The notes under the pieces were generated by a model that saw only the letters and a program-made list of their open reading frames with translations, did no database searches and was not told the DNA's origin. A stretch of DNA of 64,000 bases from JBKBUF01 sp046290815. Its GTDB lineage: Bacteria; Bacteroidota; Bacteroidia; Cytophagales; Cytophagaceae. Each line of letters begins with the position of its first letter. The stretch's first letter is position 1. Both the position numbers and the translations under genes were made by a program. This document shows positions 1-8,743 of this stretch, piece after piece. The DNA is taken from NCBI GenBank assembly GCA_046290815.1, contig JBKBUF010000023.1, positions 1 to 64,000 on the forward strand, in the 5' to 3' direction.

Positions 1-120
1 TAAGAATTAAGAATTAAGAATTAAGAATTAAGAATTAAGAATTAAGAATTAAGAATTAAGAATTAAGAATTAAGAATTAAGAATTAAGAATTAAGAATTA
101 AGAATTAAGAATTAAGAATT
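1..120. repeat. Perfect heptanucleotide tandem array (TAAGAAT x17)
   Basis: Seventeen uninterrupted copies of TAAGAAT fill positions 1-119 and continue off the left edge, so the true copy number is unknown. The array ends directly at the stop codon of the copper ATPase gene (121-123 on the minus strand). No reading frame or hairpin of note is seen. Two looser heptad arrays lie at 12212-12271 and 15026-15060, and both also end at the stop of a minus-strand gene. Confidence 0.97.
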
Positions 121-2346
121 TTATATTTTTTTCAGTTTTAGTCTTAAACTATTAGCCACTACCGATACTGAACTTAATGCCATCGCTGCTCCTGCGATCA
201 TGGGGTTAAGCAGGAAGCCATTAAATGGGAATAAAATTCCGGCAGCTACAGGAATACCTACCACATTGTAAATAAAAGCCCAGAAAAGGTTTTGTCGGAT
301 TCCATTCACAATGACATGAGATAAATTGAATGCCTTTGGAAGCAGATTAAGATCTGATGTGATTAACGTCATTTTGGCAACATCTAAAGCAATATCAGAT
401 CCTTTGCCCATGGCGATGCTTACATCTGCCTGGGCCAGTGCCTGGGAATCGTTAATGCCATCTCCAACCATCGCTACGATGTAGCCTTCACTTTGCATTT
501 GCTTTATGAAGTCCGCTTTATCTGCAGGAAGCATTTCTGCTTTGAAGTTTTTTATTCCTACTTCCTTTGCTACCGCTGCTGCTGTCTGTGGATTGTCTCC
601 GGTAAGCATATAAACTTCAATGTCCTTTTTCTTCAGTTCAGCTATTGCTGTTTTTGAACCTTGCTTTATTTCATCCGCAATTGCAACAATACAAAGTACA
701 GATTTGCTATCTGCAAAATATATAACAGTGTTTGCTTTTTCTCTGAGTGATTGTGAGGCGGTAATTAATTGTTCTGAAACTGATATGCCTTTTTCACTGA
801 TCAATGAATAATTACCTGCAAAAAATAATATGTTATTATACTCTCCTGTTAATCCTTTTCCGGTAATACTTTCAAAATTTTCAATTCTTACTTTTTGCGT
901 TATTGATTCTTTTAACTTGTTTACTATGGATAAAGCCAAAGGATGTTCAGACTGACTCTCTAAAGCAAACAGGATTTCATTTAGCCCTCGGATATCTTCC
1001 ACCTTTTTGTCCCATACAATTTCTGTTACAACAGGTTTTCCAATTGTAATCGTCCCGGTTTTGTCTAATACCACTACATTCACTTTATTGCCGACCTCCA
1101 GACTTTCGGCATCTTTAATGAGAATGTTGTTTTCAGCGCCTTTGCCAATACCAACCATGATAGCTGTAGGAGTTGCAAGCCCTAAAGCACAAGGGCATGC
1201 AATCACCAGAACGGTGATGGATGTAAGTAAAGCATGTGTAAATGCACTGTCTCCTCCGAATGCTATCCAGGCAAGAAAGGTTAATACAGAAATTACCAGC
1301 ACAGAAGGAACAAATATACCTGCTATTTTGTCTACCAGTTTTTGTACAGGAGCTTTGCTGCCTTGTGCCTGCTGAACCATCTTAATGATATTCGCTAGTA
1401 CTGTTTCAGAACCCACTTTCTCTGCACGGAAATTAAAACTTCCTTTCTGATTGATGGTGCCTGCAAAAATTTTTTCACCTGCTTTTTTCAAAACCGGTAC
1501 AGGTTCTCCTGAGATCATGCTTTCATCTACATAAGAAGAACCCTCTGTTACTACTCCGTCTACTGGTATACTTTCTCCCGGACGAATGATAATAATGTTT
1601 CCGGGTACAACTTGTGCTGTTAATACTTCCTGTTCACCTGCATCGGTATGTATTCTTACAGTTTTTGGTTGTAGTCCTATAAGCTTTCGTATAGCTGATG
1701 ATGTATTAAACTTGGCTCTTTCTTCAAGCAGTTTTCCTAGAGATATAAAACAAATAATAACCGCCGCTGCTTCGTAATATACATGGGGGTGTATGCCTCT
1801 GCTATGCCAGAATTCCGGGTAGACTGTATTAAATAAGCTAAAGAAGAAAGCAATCCCGGTTGACAAAGAGACAAGAGTATCCATATTTGCCTGCAGGTGT
1901 CTTGCCTTGGCCACTGCACTTATGAAAAAGTGTCTGCCGAAATAAAATATAACAGGGGCTGATAATATCATACTTATTTCATTACCGTATTTCATGTCCA
2001 TAAAAAACATGCCGATAATCACTACCGGAATTGAAAGAATGGAGGCAAGTATGGTTCTTCTCTTTAACTCTTTATAATTTTTCTTCTGAATTTCTTCCTG
2101 TTTCTTTTGAGGATCTTCTGTATCAGTGATAAGATCATAGCCGATAGATTGTACTGCTTCTTTTAGTTTTTCAGGATTGGCCAGATTTTCATCATATTCT
2201 GCCCAGGCAGCCTGTGTTGCATAATTCACACCTGCATCTTTTACACCCTCAACTGATTTCAGCATAGATTCCACGCTTACTGCACATCCGGCACAACTCA
2301 TACCTGATACAGGAAAAACTTTCTTATTTATAGTTGAATTTGACAT
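121..2346 (-). CDS. copA: Copper-translocating P1B-type ATPase (CopA-like)
   Basis: A 741-residue P-type ATPase that would export Cu(I) across the inner membrane using ATP. One N-terminal heavy-metal-associated domain carries the GMSCAGC motif (C18, C21). Transmembrane segments follow, then the TGE-type actuator region (seen as SGEP), the CPC metal site in the membrane (C384-P-C386), the phosphorylated Asp in DKTGT (D428) and the GDGIND hinge near the C-terminus. The start is the ATG at 2346, preceded by AAAGGA; an upstream in-frame extension of 12 residues lacks family similarity. It is divergent from the CDF transporter, sharing a 154-bp gap. Cu versus Ag preference cannot be told, but CPC plus one HMA domain is the usual copper exporter pattern. 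Confidence 0.95.
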   Translation of the reverse strand: MSNSTINKKVFPVSGMSCAGCAVSVESMLKSVEGVKDAGVNYATQAAWAEYDENLANPEKLKEAVQSIGYDLITDTEDPQKKQEEIQKKNYKELKRRTILASILSIPVVIIGMFFMDMKYGNEISMILSAPVIFYFGRHFFISAVAKARHLQANMDTLVSLSTGIAFFFSLFNTVYPEFWHSRGIHPHVYYEAAAVIICFISLGKLLEERAKFNTSSAIRKLIGLQPKTVRIHTDAGEQEVLTAQVVPGNIIIIRPGESIPVDGVVTEGSSYVDESMISGEPVPVLKKAGEKIFAGTINQKGSFNFRAEKVGSETVLANIIKMVQQAQGSKAPVQKLVDKIAGIFVPSVLVISVLTFLAWIAFGGDSAFTHALLTSITVLVIACPCALGLATPTAIMVGIGKGAENNILIKDAESLEVGNKVNVVVLDKTGTITIGKPVVTEIVWDKKVEDIRGLNEILFALESQSEHPLALSIVNKLKESITQKVRIENFESITGKGLTGEYNNILFFAGNYSLISEKGISVSEQLITASQSLREKANTVIYFADSKSVLCIVAIADEIKQGSKTAIAELKKKDIEVYMLTGDNPQTAAAVAKEVGIKNFKAEMLPADKADFIKQMQSEGYIVAMVGDGINDSQALAQADVSIAMGKGSDIALDVAKMTLITSDLNLLPKAFNLSHVIVNGIRQNLFWAFIYNVVGIPVAAGILFPFNGFLLNPMIAGAAMALSSVSVVANSLRLKLKKI

Positions 2347-2379
2347 TGTTCCTTTAAATACATAACATATTAATGAATA

Positions 2380-2387
2380 CAAAGGTA
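2380..2387 (-). promoter_or_regulatory. Candidate Bacteroidota -7 element for copA
   Basis: The minus strand reads TACCTTTG, an exact match to the Bacteroidota -7 consensus TAnnTTTG, 33 bases upstream of the copA ATG. No matching -33 TTTG is present at the expected spacing, so this is only a candidate. Confidence 0.35.
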
Positions 2388-2500
2388 TGGATCTGATAAT
2401 GATAATCTTTATAAAATTCTTTCTTTGATTTATAAGATTTTTGGATTAAAGCTTAATTAATGGATTGCACAATTCAAAAAAAAATGATAATTAGCCCGCA

Positions 2501-3373
2501 ATGAGTAAATATAAGATAGCGGTTCGGACTACCTTAACAAGCATTATTTCAAGCTTAATACTGGCTTCCATAAAAGGTTTGACAGGATACTTTGGGAACT
2601 CTTTTGCTCTTATTGCTGACTCGATTGAATCACTTACCGATGTTTTTACCTCTGTGTTGGTTCTTATCGGTTTGTGGTATGCCAATAAACCTCCGGATAA
2701 AAATCATCCTTATGGTCATGGAAGAATTGAGCCTTTGGTAACATTTTTAATTGTCGGATTTCTGATTGTTTCAGCGACTCTCATCGGCCTGGAAAGTATA
2801 AGGAGAATAAATACACCACACGAACTTCCTAAAAAATTCACCTTGGTAGTGTTGGCCATTATCATCTGCTGGAAAGAAATATCATACCAATATGTGATAA
2901 GGAAAAGCAAACAGATTGGGAGTTCATCATTAAAAGCAGATGCCTGGCATCATAGAAGTGATGCTATTACATCAGTTGCTGCATTTATCGGTATTACAAT
3001 AGCTGTGGTGATGGGTGAAGGTTATGAAACGGCCGATGACTGGGCAGCATTGTTTGCAGCAGGATTTATTTTATATAATGCTTTTTTAATCTTCAGGCCA
3101 GCCCTGGGAGAAATAATGGATGAGCATCTGTATGATGACTTGAAAGATGAAATCAAAAAAATTTCTCTCACAGTGAACGGTGTTCTGGATGTAGAGAAGT
3201 GTTATATAAGAAAAACAGGTATGACATTTCTGGTGGATTTACATATTGAAGTTAAATCTTCCATTACAGTAAAAGAGGGACATGATATTGCGCATCAGGT
3301 AAAAGATGCATTAATTCATCAAATTCCGGATATCAGGGATGTTCAAATACATGTAGAGCCTTATCTTTCCTGA
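2501..3373 (+). CDS. Cation diffusion facilitator (CDF) family metal transporter
   Basis: A 290-residue CDF-family antiporter expected to move divalent metal (Zn, Fe, Co or Cd) out of the cytoplasm in exchange for protons. Six membrane segments are predicted. The intramembrane site is E43 and D47 on helix 2 and H150/D154 (HHRSD) on helix 5. The HPYGHGR loop after helix 2 (residues 69-75) and a cytoplasmic C-terminal domain (about 205-290) fit the family. Glu replaces the usual His or Asp of the first HxxxD/DxxxD site; I believe this is common in the clade carrying the KPPDKNHPYGHG loop. It is divergent from copA, which suggests a metal-homeostasis pair. The metal cannot be fixed from sequence. 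Confidence 0.92.
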   Translation: MSKYKIAVRTTLTSIISSLILASIKGLTGYFGNSFALIADSIESLTDVFTSVLVLIGLWYANKPPDKNHPYGHGRIEPLVTFLIVGFLIVSATLIGLESIRRINTPHELPKKFTLVVLAIIICWKEISYQYVIRKSKQIGSSSLKADAWHHRSDAITSVAAFIGITIAVVMGEGYETADDWAALFAAGFILYNAFLIFRPALGEIMDEHLYDDLKDEIKKISLTVNGVLDVEKCYIRKTGMTFLVDLHIEVKSSITVKEGHDIAHQVKDALIHQIPDIRDVQIHVEPYLS

Positions 3374-3477
3374 CCAAAATCATTATTACTTCTGACCTCC
3401 TTCATTCTTTCCGGGGATAAACCTAAACATCTTTGGGAATATTTAATTTTTAATATTCTAACAAAACCCGGATTATT

Positions 3478-5853
3478 ATGAGCTATATAATTCCCTTCTC
3501 AAAAATAGGTCTCAACGATGTTGCCAAAGTAGGCGGTAAAAATGCCTCGCTGGGTGAAATGATCAATATACTTGGTAGTAAAGGTATAAAAGTACCTGAT
3601 GGCTTTGCCACAACTGCTGAAGCATATTGGTATTTTCTGGATATGAATGAAATCCGGCATACGCTGACAGAGATATTGTCAGAACTTGATACAGTAAATT
3701 TCAGCAACCTTACTGATATAGGGAGAAGAGCAAGGTCTGTGATGCAGTCTGCTGAAATGCCGGTAAAACTGACTGCAGAAATTCGTCACGCATATAAAGA
3801 GTTATGTGAAAAATATGGTGCCACTGTAGATGTTGCAGTAAGAAGCAGTGCTACAGCAGAAGACCTGCCCACAGCAAGTTTTGCAGGGCAGCATGAATCT
3901 TATCTGAATATTTTCGGTGAAGATCAATTGATATTAGCCTGCCATAATTGTTTTGTATCCTTATTTACCGACAGAGCAATAAAGTACAGACATCAGAATG
4001 GTTTTGATCACATGAAAGTCGCGCTGTCAGTTGGAATACAGCAAATGGTGAGGGCCGATTTAGGAAGTTCAGGGGTTATATTCACTATCGAACCGGAATC
4101 TGGATTTAAAGATTTAATTCTCATCACCGGAAGCTGGGGCTTAGGTGAAAATATTGTTCAGGGAGCAGTTAATCCTGACGAGTTTTATGTATTCAAGCCT
4201 TCTCTTAGGAAAAGGCTTAACCCTGTTGTGAACATGAAACTCGGTTCTAAAGAAAAGACGATGGTATATTCACAGGAGAAAGGTAAAAATACCGACAATC
4301 TTGACACACCTCCTGAGAAGCAAAAAGTATTTTGTATCACTGAAGAAGAAGTGAAAAAGCTTGGTGCAACGGCTTTGGCTATTGAGGAACATTATAAAAT
4401 GGCCATGGATATTGAATGGGCGAAGGATGGCAAAACCGGTGAATTGTACATAGTGCAGGCGAGACCGGAAACGGTTCATGGCAATCAAAAGCAAGGACTG
4501 AAGAATGTGGAATATGTTCTGAAGAAAGAAGGTAAAAAGATTCTGGCCGGAAAAGGAATTGGCAACAAAATAGTTTCCGGAAAGGCCAGAGTATTGCTCT
4601 CTCCTAAAGAATCACATTTAATAAAGCAAGGTGAAATATTGGTTACTGACATCACCAATCCAGACTGGGATCCGATTTTGAAGAAGGCAGGAGCCATAAT
4701 TACCAACAGAGGTGGTAGGACCAGCCATGCTGCAATTGTAGCAAGAGAAATGGGCGCACTTGCTGTAGTTGGTACCGGCAATGCAACTTCTTTAATTGAG
4801 ACTGGTGATATTATTACAATTGCCTGCACCGATAATATGAATGGAGTGGTTTATGAAGGAAAATTAGAATGGGATGAAATTTTAAATGATTACTCATCAC
4901 TTGAAGTTCCTGAAACAAAACCTATGTTTATTCTGGCAGATCCTGATAAAGCCATTCAGCTATCTGCGGTTCCAAATGCCGGCGTAGGTTTAATGAGACT
5001 TGAGTTTGTAATAAACAATACTATTAAAGTGCATCCTATGGCATTGGTTAAATACAATGAATTGGATGAAGAGGCAAAAGCAGAGATCGATGCTCACACG
5101 ATAGGCTATGCGGATAAAGAAGAATATTTTGTTAAAACCTTATCTCATGCTGTAGGAATGACCGCAGCAGCATTTTTTCCGAAAGATGTCATCGTGAGGA
5201 TGAGTGATTTTAAAACCAATGAATATGCCAATCTTGTAGGTGGAAAACAATTTGAACCGGGAGAGGAAAATCCAATGCTGGGATTCAGAGGTGCCTCGAG
5301 ATATTATAGTGAGTATTATAAAGAAGGTTTCGGTCTGGAGTGTAAAGCAATGAAAAGGGTAAGAGATGAGATGGGACTTACCAATGTAAAACTGATGATT
5401 CCATTCTGCAGAACTGTGGAAGAAGGTAAGAAAGTAATTTCCATTATGGAGCAATATGGTTTGGTAAGAGGAAAGAATGGACTTGAAATTTACATGATGG
5501 TAGAAATACCTAGCAATGTCATACTTGCAGAGCAGTTTTCAGAAATTTTCGATGGTTTCTCTATAGGTTCCAATGACCTTACGCAATTGACCCTGGGCAT
5601 TGATAGAGATTCCGCAATAGTTTCAGGTTTGTTTGATGAAAACAACGAAGCGGTTAAATATATGATAAGCCGGGTAATAAAGTCTGCAAGAAAAACCAAT
5701 ACCAAAATCGGACTATGCGGACAGGCGCCAAGCGACTGGCCGGACTTTGCAGCTTTCCTTGTTTCTCAAGGAATAGACAGCATCTCTTTTAATCCGGATG
5801 CCATGTTAAAAGGTATTAAAAATATTTTAAATGCTGAACAGGTAAAGGTTTAG
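3478..5853 (+). CDS. ppsA: Phosphoenolpyruvate synthase
   Basis: A 791-residue enzyme converting pyruvate, ATP and water to phosphoenolpyruvate, AMP and phosphate, a gluconeogenic step in the cytoplasm. Domains in order: N-terminal PEP/pyruvate-binding ATP-grasp domain (starts near GGKNASLGEM, about residue 20), phosphohistidine swivel domain with the catalytic His417 in GGRTSHAA, and the C-terminal TIM-barrel PEP-utilising domain with GSNDLTQ and the active-site Cys in GLCGQ. Length matches E. coli PpsA. The ATG at 3478 gives a complete N-terminus. The absence of a PPDK-type AMP/Pi insertion favours synthase over dikinase. The upstream gap holds a short inverted repeat (3437-3458) of unknown role. 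Confidence 0.95.
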   Translation: MSYIIPFSKIGLNDVAKVGGKNASLGEMINILGSKGIKVPDGFATTAEAYWYFLDMNEIRHTLTEILSELDTVNFSNLTDIGRRARSVMQSAEMPVKLTAEIRHAYKELCEKYGATVDVAVRSSATAEDLPTASFAGQHESYLNIFGEDQLILACHNCFVSLFTDRAIKYRHQNGFDHMKVALSVGIQQMVRADLGSSGVIFTIEPESGFKDLILITGSWGLGENIVQGAVNPDEFYVFKPSLRKRLNPVVNMKLGSKEKTMVYSQEKGKNTDNLDTPPEKQKVFCITEEEVKKLGATALAIEEHYKMAMDIEWAKDGKTGELYIVQARPETVHGNQKQGLKNVEYVLKKEGKKILAGKGIGNKIVSGKARVLLSPKESHLIKQGEILVTDITNPDWDPILKKAGAIITNRGGRTSHAAIVAREMGALAVVGTGNATSLIETGDIITIACTDNMNGVVYEGKLEWDEILNDYSSLEVPETKPMFILADPDKAIQLSAVPNAGVGLMRLEFVINNTIKVHPMALVKYNELDEEAKAEIDAHTIGYADKEEYFVKTLSHAVGMTAAAFFPKDVIVRMSDFKTNEYANLVGGKQFEPGEENPMLGFRGASRYYSEYYKEGFGLECKAMKRVRDEMGLTNVKLMIPFCRTVEEGKKVISIMEQYGLVRGKNGLEIYMMVEIPSNVILAEQFSEIFDGFSIGSNDLTQLTLGIDRDSAIVSGLFDENNEAVKYMISRVIKSARKTNTKIGLCGQAPSDWPDFAAFLVSQGIDSISFNPDAMLKGIKNILNAEQVKV

Positions 5854-5948
5854 TCTTTAATTCCTTACCAGCCCATTTGTAACTTTATTGAAGAATTCCG
5901 GTTAAGGTTTTTTTAAGTATATTTACCGCAAATGCTTTAAAACTCCTT

Positions 5949-7472
5949 ATGCTGGAATTCTTTCGTAAACTTTTCGAGGATGACTTTATGCCTCATGGTC
6001 ATTGTTATTTCTGGTCTCCGGAGATAATGTGGACCCATGCTATATCGGACACTATTATTGCTATGGCTTATTTTACCATCCCGCTTAGCCTCATTTTTAT
6101 TTTCAGAAAGAGAAAGGATTTTAAGTTTATCTGGATTCTTGCATTGTTTGCTTTATTCATTTGGGGATGCGGGGCTACTCACGTTTTTGATGTAATTAAT
6201 ATCTGGGTTCCTTATTACAGAATGGATGGCCTAGTAAGAGTTATCACTGCTTTGGCTTCTATAGGAACGGCCCTGGTTTTAATTAAAATTACACCTCAGG
6301 TGTTGTTAATTCCATCTGCAGCAGAATGGAAAAGAGTGAATGAAGAACTTGAAAGTCAGATTAAACAGTTACAGGCTAAAGATAATACCATTGCAAGGAT
6401 AAGAGAGTTTGAATTCCTGGCTGACTCTGTACCTCAGATTATATGGACTGCAGATACAACCGGAAAAGCAACATATTTTAATAAGCTATGGTTTGATTAT
6501 TCAGGTTGGCAACCAGAAGATGTAATGGTAAGGTCAAGAGATGAAGTGATTCATCCGGATGATCTTGAAAGTTATAAACAAACCTGGGAAAATTGCATAA
6601 ACGAAGTTTGTCCTTTTATCGGTGAGTTCAGGTTACGAAGAAAAGACGGAATGTATAGATGGCATATGTTGAAAGCAGTTCCGATGAAGGATGATGAAGG
6701 GCATGTGATAAAATGGTTTGGTTCAGCATCGGATATTCACGACCGAAAAACTTTTGAAATTGATCTTGCCAATAAAAACAAAGAACTGGAAGTAATAAAT
6801 TCTGACCTTGATAATTTCGTTTATACAGCTTCCCATGATCTTAAAGCTCCGGTTTCCAATCTTGAAGGCTTGATCAATGCTGCTTTTGAAGAAGTAAAAG
6901 AAACCTGTCCGGAAAACGTCACTTTGCTTTTTGATATGATGAATACATCTGTCCAGAAATTCAAAGATACAATCAATGATCTTACTGATTTGAGCAGAAT
7001 CCAGAAGAACATGGAGCAGGATATTTCTTCTGTAAGTGTAAAGGAAATGGTTGAGGAATTCAGGCTTCAGAATGAGGAATCAATAAAAGCTACAGGAGCT
7101 GAAATTGTTGAAATTTTTGAAAAGGATACCATCCATTTCTCAAGGAAAAATTTCAGAAGCTTGGTGCATAATCTATTATCAAATGCTATTAAATATCATA
7201 ACCCTGAAAGGAAACCGGTAATAGAACTCCGGACATCAGTTGTAAACGGACAATTTGTATTAACTGTTAAAGACAATGGTCTGGGGTTTGATATGTCAAA
7301 GAAAGATCAGGTTTTTAAAATGTTCAAGAGGTTGCATGATTATGTAGAAGGAACTGGGCTGGGACTGTACATAGTAAAAAGAATTGTAAGTAACGCAGGA
7401 GGAAGGGTGGATGCAGAGTCAACTCTCGGAGTGGGTTCTGTATTTACTGTCTTTATCCCTTTAAACCAATAA
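5949..7472 (+). CDS. Histidine kinase with ETR1-like ethylene/copper-binding membrane domain, PAS and HATPase
   Basis: A 507-residue membrane sensor kinase. Residues about 25-115 form three membrane helices that align without gaps to the N-terminal domain of plant ethylene receptors: D34, Y41, I44, P45, I71, C74 and H78 correspond to ETR1 D25, Y32, I35, P36, I62, C65 and H69, a constant offset of nine. C74 and H78 sit in CGATH, the Cu(I) ligand motif. A coiled linker, one PAS/PAC domain (about 150-270), a HisKA domain with phospho-acceptor H296 (SHDLKAP), and an HATPase domain with N box (NLLSNAIKY), DNGLGFD and GTGLGLY follow. There is no receiver domain, so a partner regulator must lie elsewhere. 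Its stop overlaps the start of the next gene. The ligand is not proven. Confidence 0.9.
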   Translation: MLEFFRKLFEDDFMPHGHCYFWSPEIMWTHAISDTIIAMAYFTIPLSLIFIFRKRKDFKFIWILALFALFIWGCGATHVFDVINIWVPYYRMDGLVRVITALASIGTALVLIKITPQVLLIPSAAEWKRVNEELESQIKQLQAKDNTIARIREFEFLADSVPQIIWTADTTGKATYFNKLWFDYSGWQPEDVMVRSRDEVIHPDDLESYKQTWENCINEVCPFIGEFRLRRKDGMYRWHMLKAVPMKDDEGHVIKWFGSASDIHDRKTFEIDLANKNKELEVINSDLDNFVYTASHDLKAPVSNLEGLINAAFEEVKETCPENVTLLFDMMNTSVQKFKDTINDLTDLSRIQKNMEQDISSVSVKEMVEEFRLQNEESIKATGAEIVEIFEKDTIHFSRKNFRSLVHNLLSNAIKYHNPERKPVIELRTSVVNGQFVLTVKDNGLGFDMSKKDQVFKMFKRLHDYVEGTGLGLYIVKRIVSNAGGRVDAESTLGVGSVFTVFIPLNQ

Positions 7473-8500
7473 TGTTAATAAGATCAATATTTATATTTTT
7501 TTACTGTCTGGCTTTTTTTAATTCATATTCTCAAAATCAAAAGCTATCGGTAAATATTTTTGGCGATATTTATTATTCTGCAGACTGGTCTTCTCCTGCA
7601 TCAGTAAGAAGGCCCTTTTTTCTTGTGTCTCATTCACGGAACAACCACGTGGCTGTAAACAATACACTTATTAATGTAAACTTTACAGATACTAATTTCA
7701 GGGCAGCGGTAGGTTTTCATTCCGGATCTTATGCTGAGGAGAATTATGCTTATGAACCTGTAATGACCAGGTTTATTTTTCAGGCTCAGGCAGGCATAAG
7801 ATTATATGAAAAAATCTGGCTTGATGCGGGTGTTTTTCCATCATATATAGGATTCGAATCTGCTCTTTCTATAGAGAATCCTACTTTGACGCGATCTCTT
7901 ACTGCAGAAAATTCTCCATATTATTTCAGTGGCGCAAGGATTACCAGAGAATCTGATAAACTGACTTTAGGAGTTTATTTGCTCAATGGCTGGCAAAGAA
8001 TCGTCAATGATAATAATGAACTTGCTCTGGGTACACATATTAAATATTCACTTAACAAAAACTGGTCTGTTAATTCAGGATCTTTTATCGGTAAGACAGG
8101 GGTGGATTCTTTAAAGTCATTAAGGCTTTTTCATGACTTATACGTTGCCGGAAATATAAATGATAAACTTAAATTATGGATACTTTCTGATATTGGTTTC
8201 CAGGAAAACTGGCAGACAGAAAATTATGAAAGCTGGTGGGGAAGTACTTTTGTAGTCCAATACCTTTTCAATCCTACTTTCAGAACTTCTGCCCGATATG
8301 AATATTTTTCAGATGAAAATTATTCCGTAATTACTACAGGTTCATCCTTGCCATTCAGAATTTCGGGTCTTTCATTAAATCTCGATTTTTTCAGAACAGA
8401 AAATATATGTTTCCGAATCGAAGGAAAATACTATCAGTCATCCATATTTTCAGGATCCGACAACTTTTCTACTGTTTGTTCACTGGCCTTCAAATATTGA
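7472..8500 (+). CDS. Putative outer-membrane beta-barrel protein (porin-like)
   Basis: A 342-residue secreted protein with a signal peptide (residues 1-20, ending YSQ) and alternating amphipathic strands rich in Tyr, Trp and Asn, ending in an aromatic-Lys-Tyr terminus, as in outer-membrane beta-barrels. It resembles the proposed BBP2/OmpL-like porins of Bacteroidota, but I cannot place it firmly. Its ATG shares one base with the stop of the kinase gene (TAATG at 7470-7474), so translation is probably coupled and the two proteins made together. A channel or an outer-membrane partner in the same response is possible; neither is shown by the sequence. Confidence 0.75.
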   Translation: MLIRSIFIFFYCLAFFNSYSQNQKLSVNIFGDIYYSADWSSPASVRRPFFLVSHSRNNHVAVNNTLINVNFTDTNFRAAVGFHSGSYAEENYAYEPVMTRFIFQAQAGIRLYEKIWLDAGVFPSYIGFESALSIENPTLTRSLTAENSPYYFSGARITRESDKLTLGVYLLNGWQRIVNDNNELALGTHIKYSLNKNWSVNSGSFIGKTGVDSLKSLRLFHDLYVAGNINDKLKLWILSDIGFQENWQTENYESWWGSTFVVQYLFNPTFRTSARYEYFSDENYSVITTGSSLPFRISGLSLNLDFFRTENICFRIEGKYYQSSIFSGSDNFSTVCSLAFKY

Positions 8501-8743
8501 ATTTTTACCATTATTCTAAGGAAAAATATTATAAATTTCCCTAAAAAAGAGGCTCTTAACATTTTTTACAGCTAGCTCTAACATTTCTCTGCCTTTAAGG
8601 TTATTTCTTCCGTGTTCTATCAATCCTTTGTGGTACAGATAACAGAATAAATTATGTTAAATATTTTATTGTTTTATTCTGTTACCGGAGCCTGTTCAAT
8701 GAAGGCATTATTTAGAAACGCAGCAAAATTCTAATAACCTGTT

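Noticed and set aside
1007..1375. Plus-strand frame within copA.
   Set aside because: Antisense to the conserved ATPase core; Thr/Pro/Ile-rich and without similarity to a family.
8501..8743. Imperfect inverted repeat around AAGGAAAAATATTATAAATTTCCCT (near 8519-8543) as a terminator.
   Set aside because: The stem is imperfect and AT-only apart from its ends, and there is no T run on the plus strand. A TTTG at 8627 has no good -7 partner, so I mark no promoter either.
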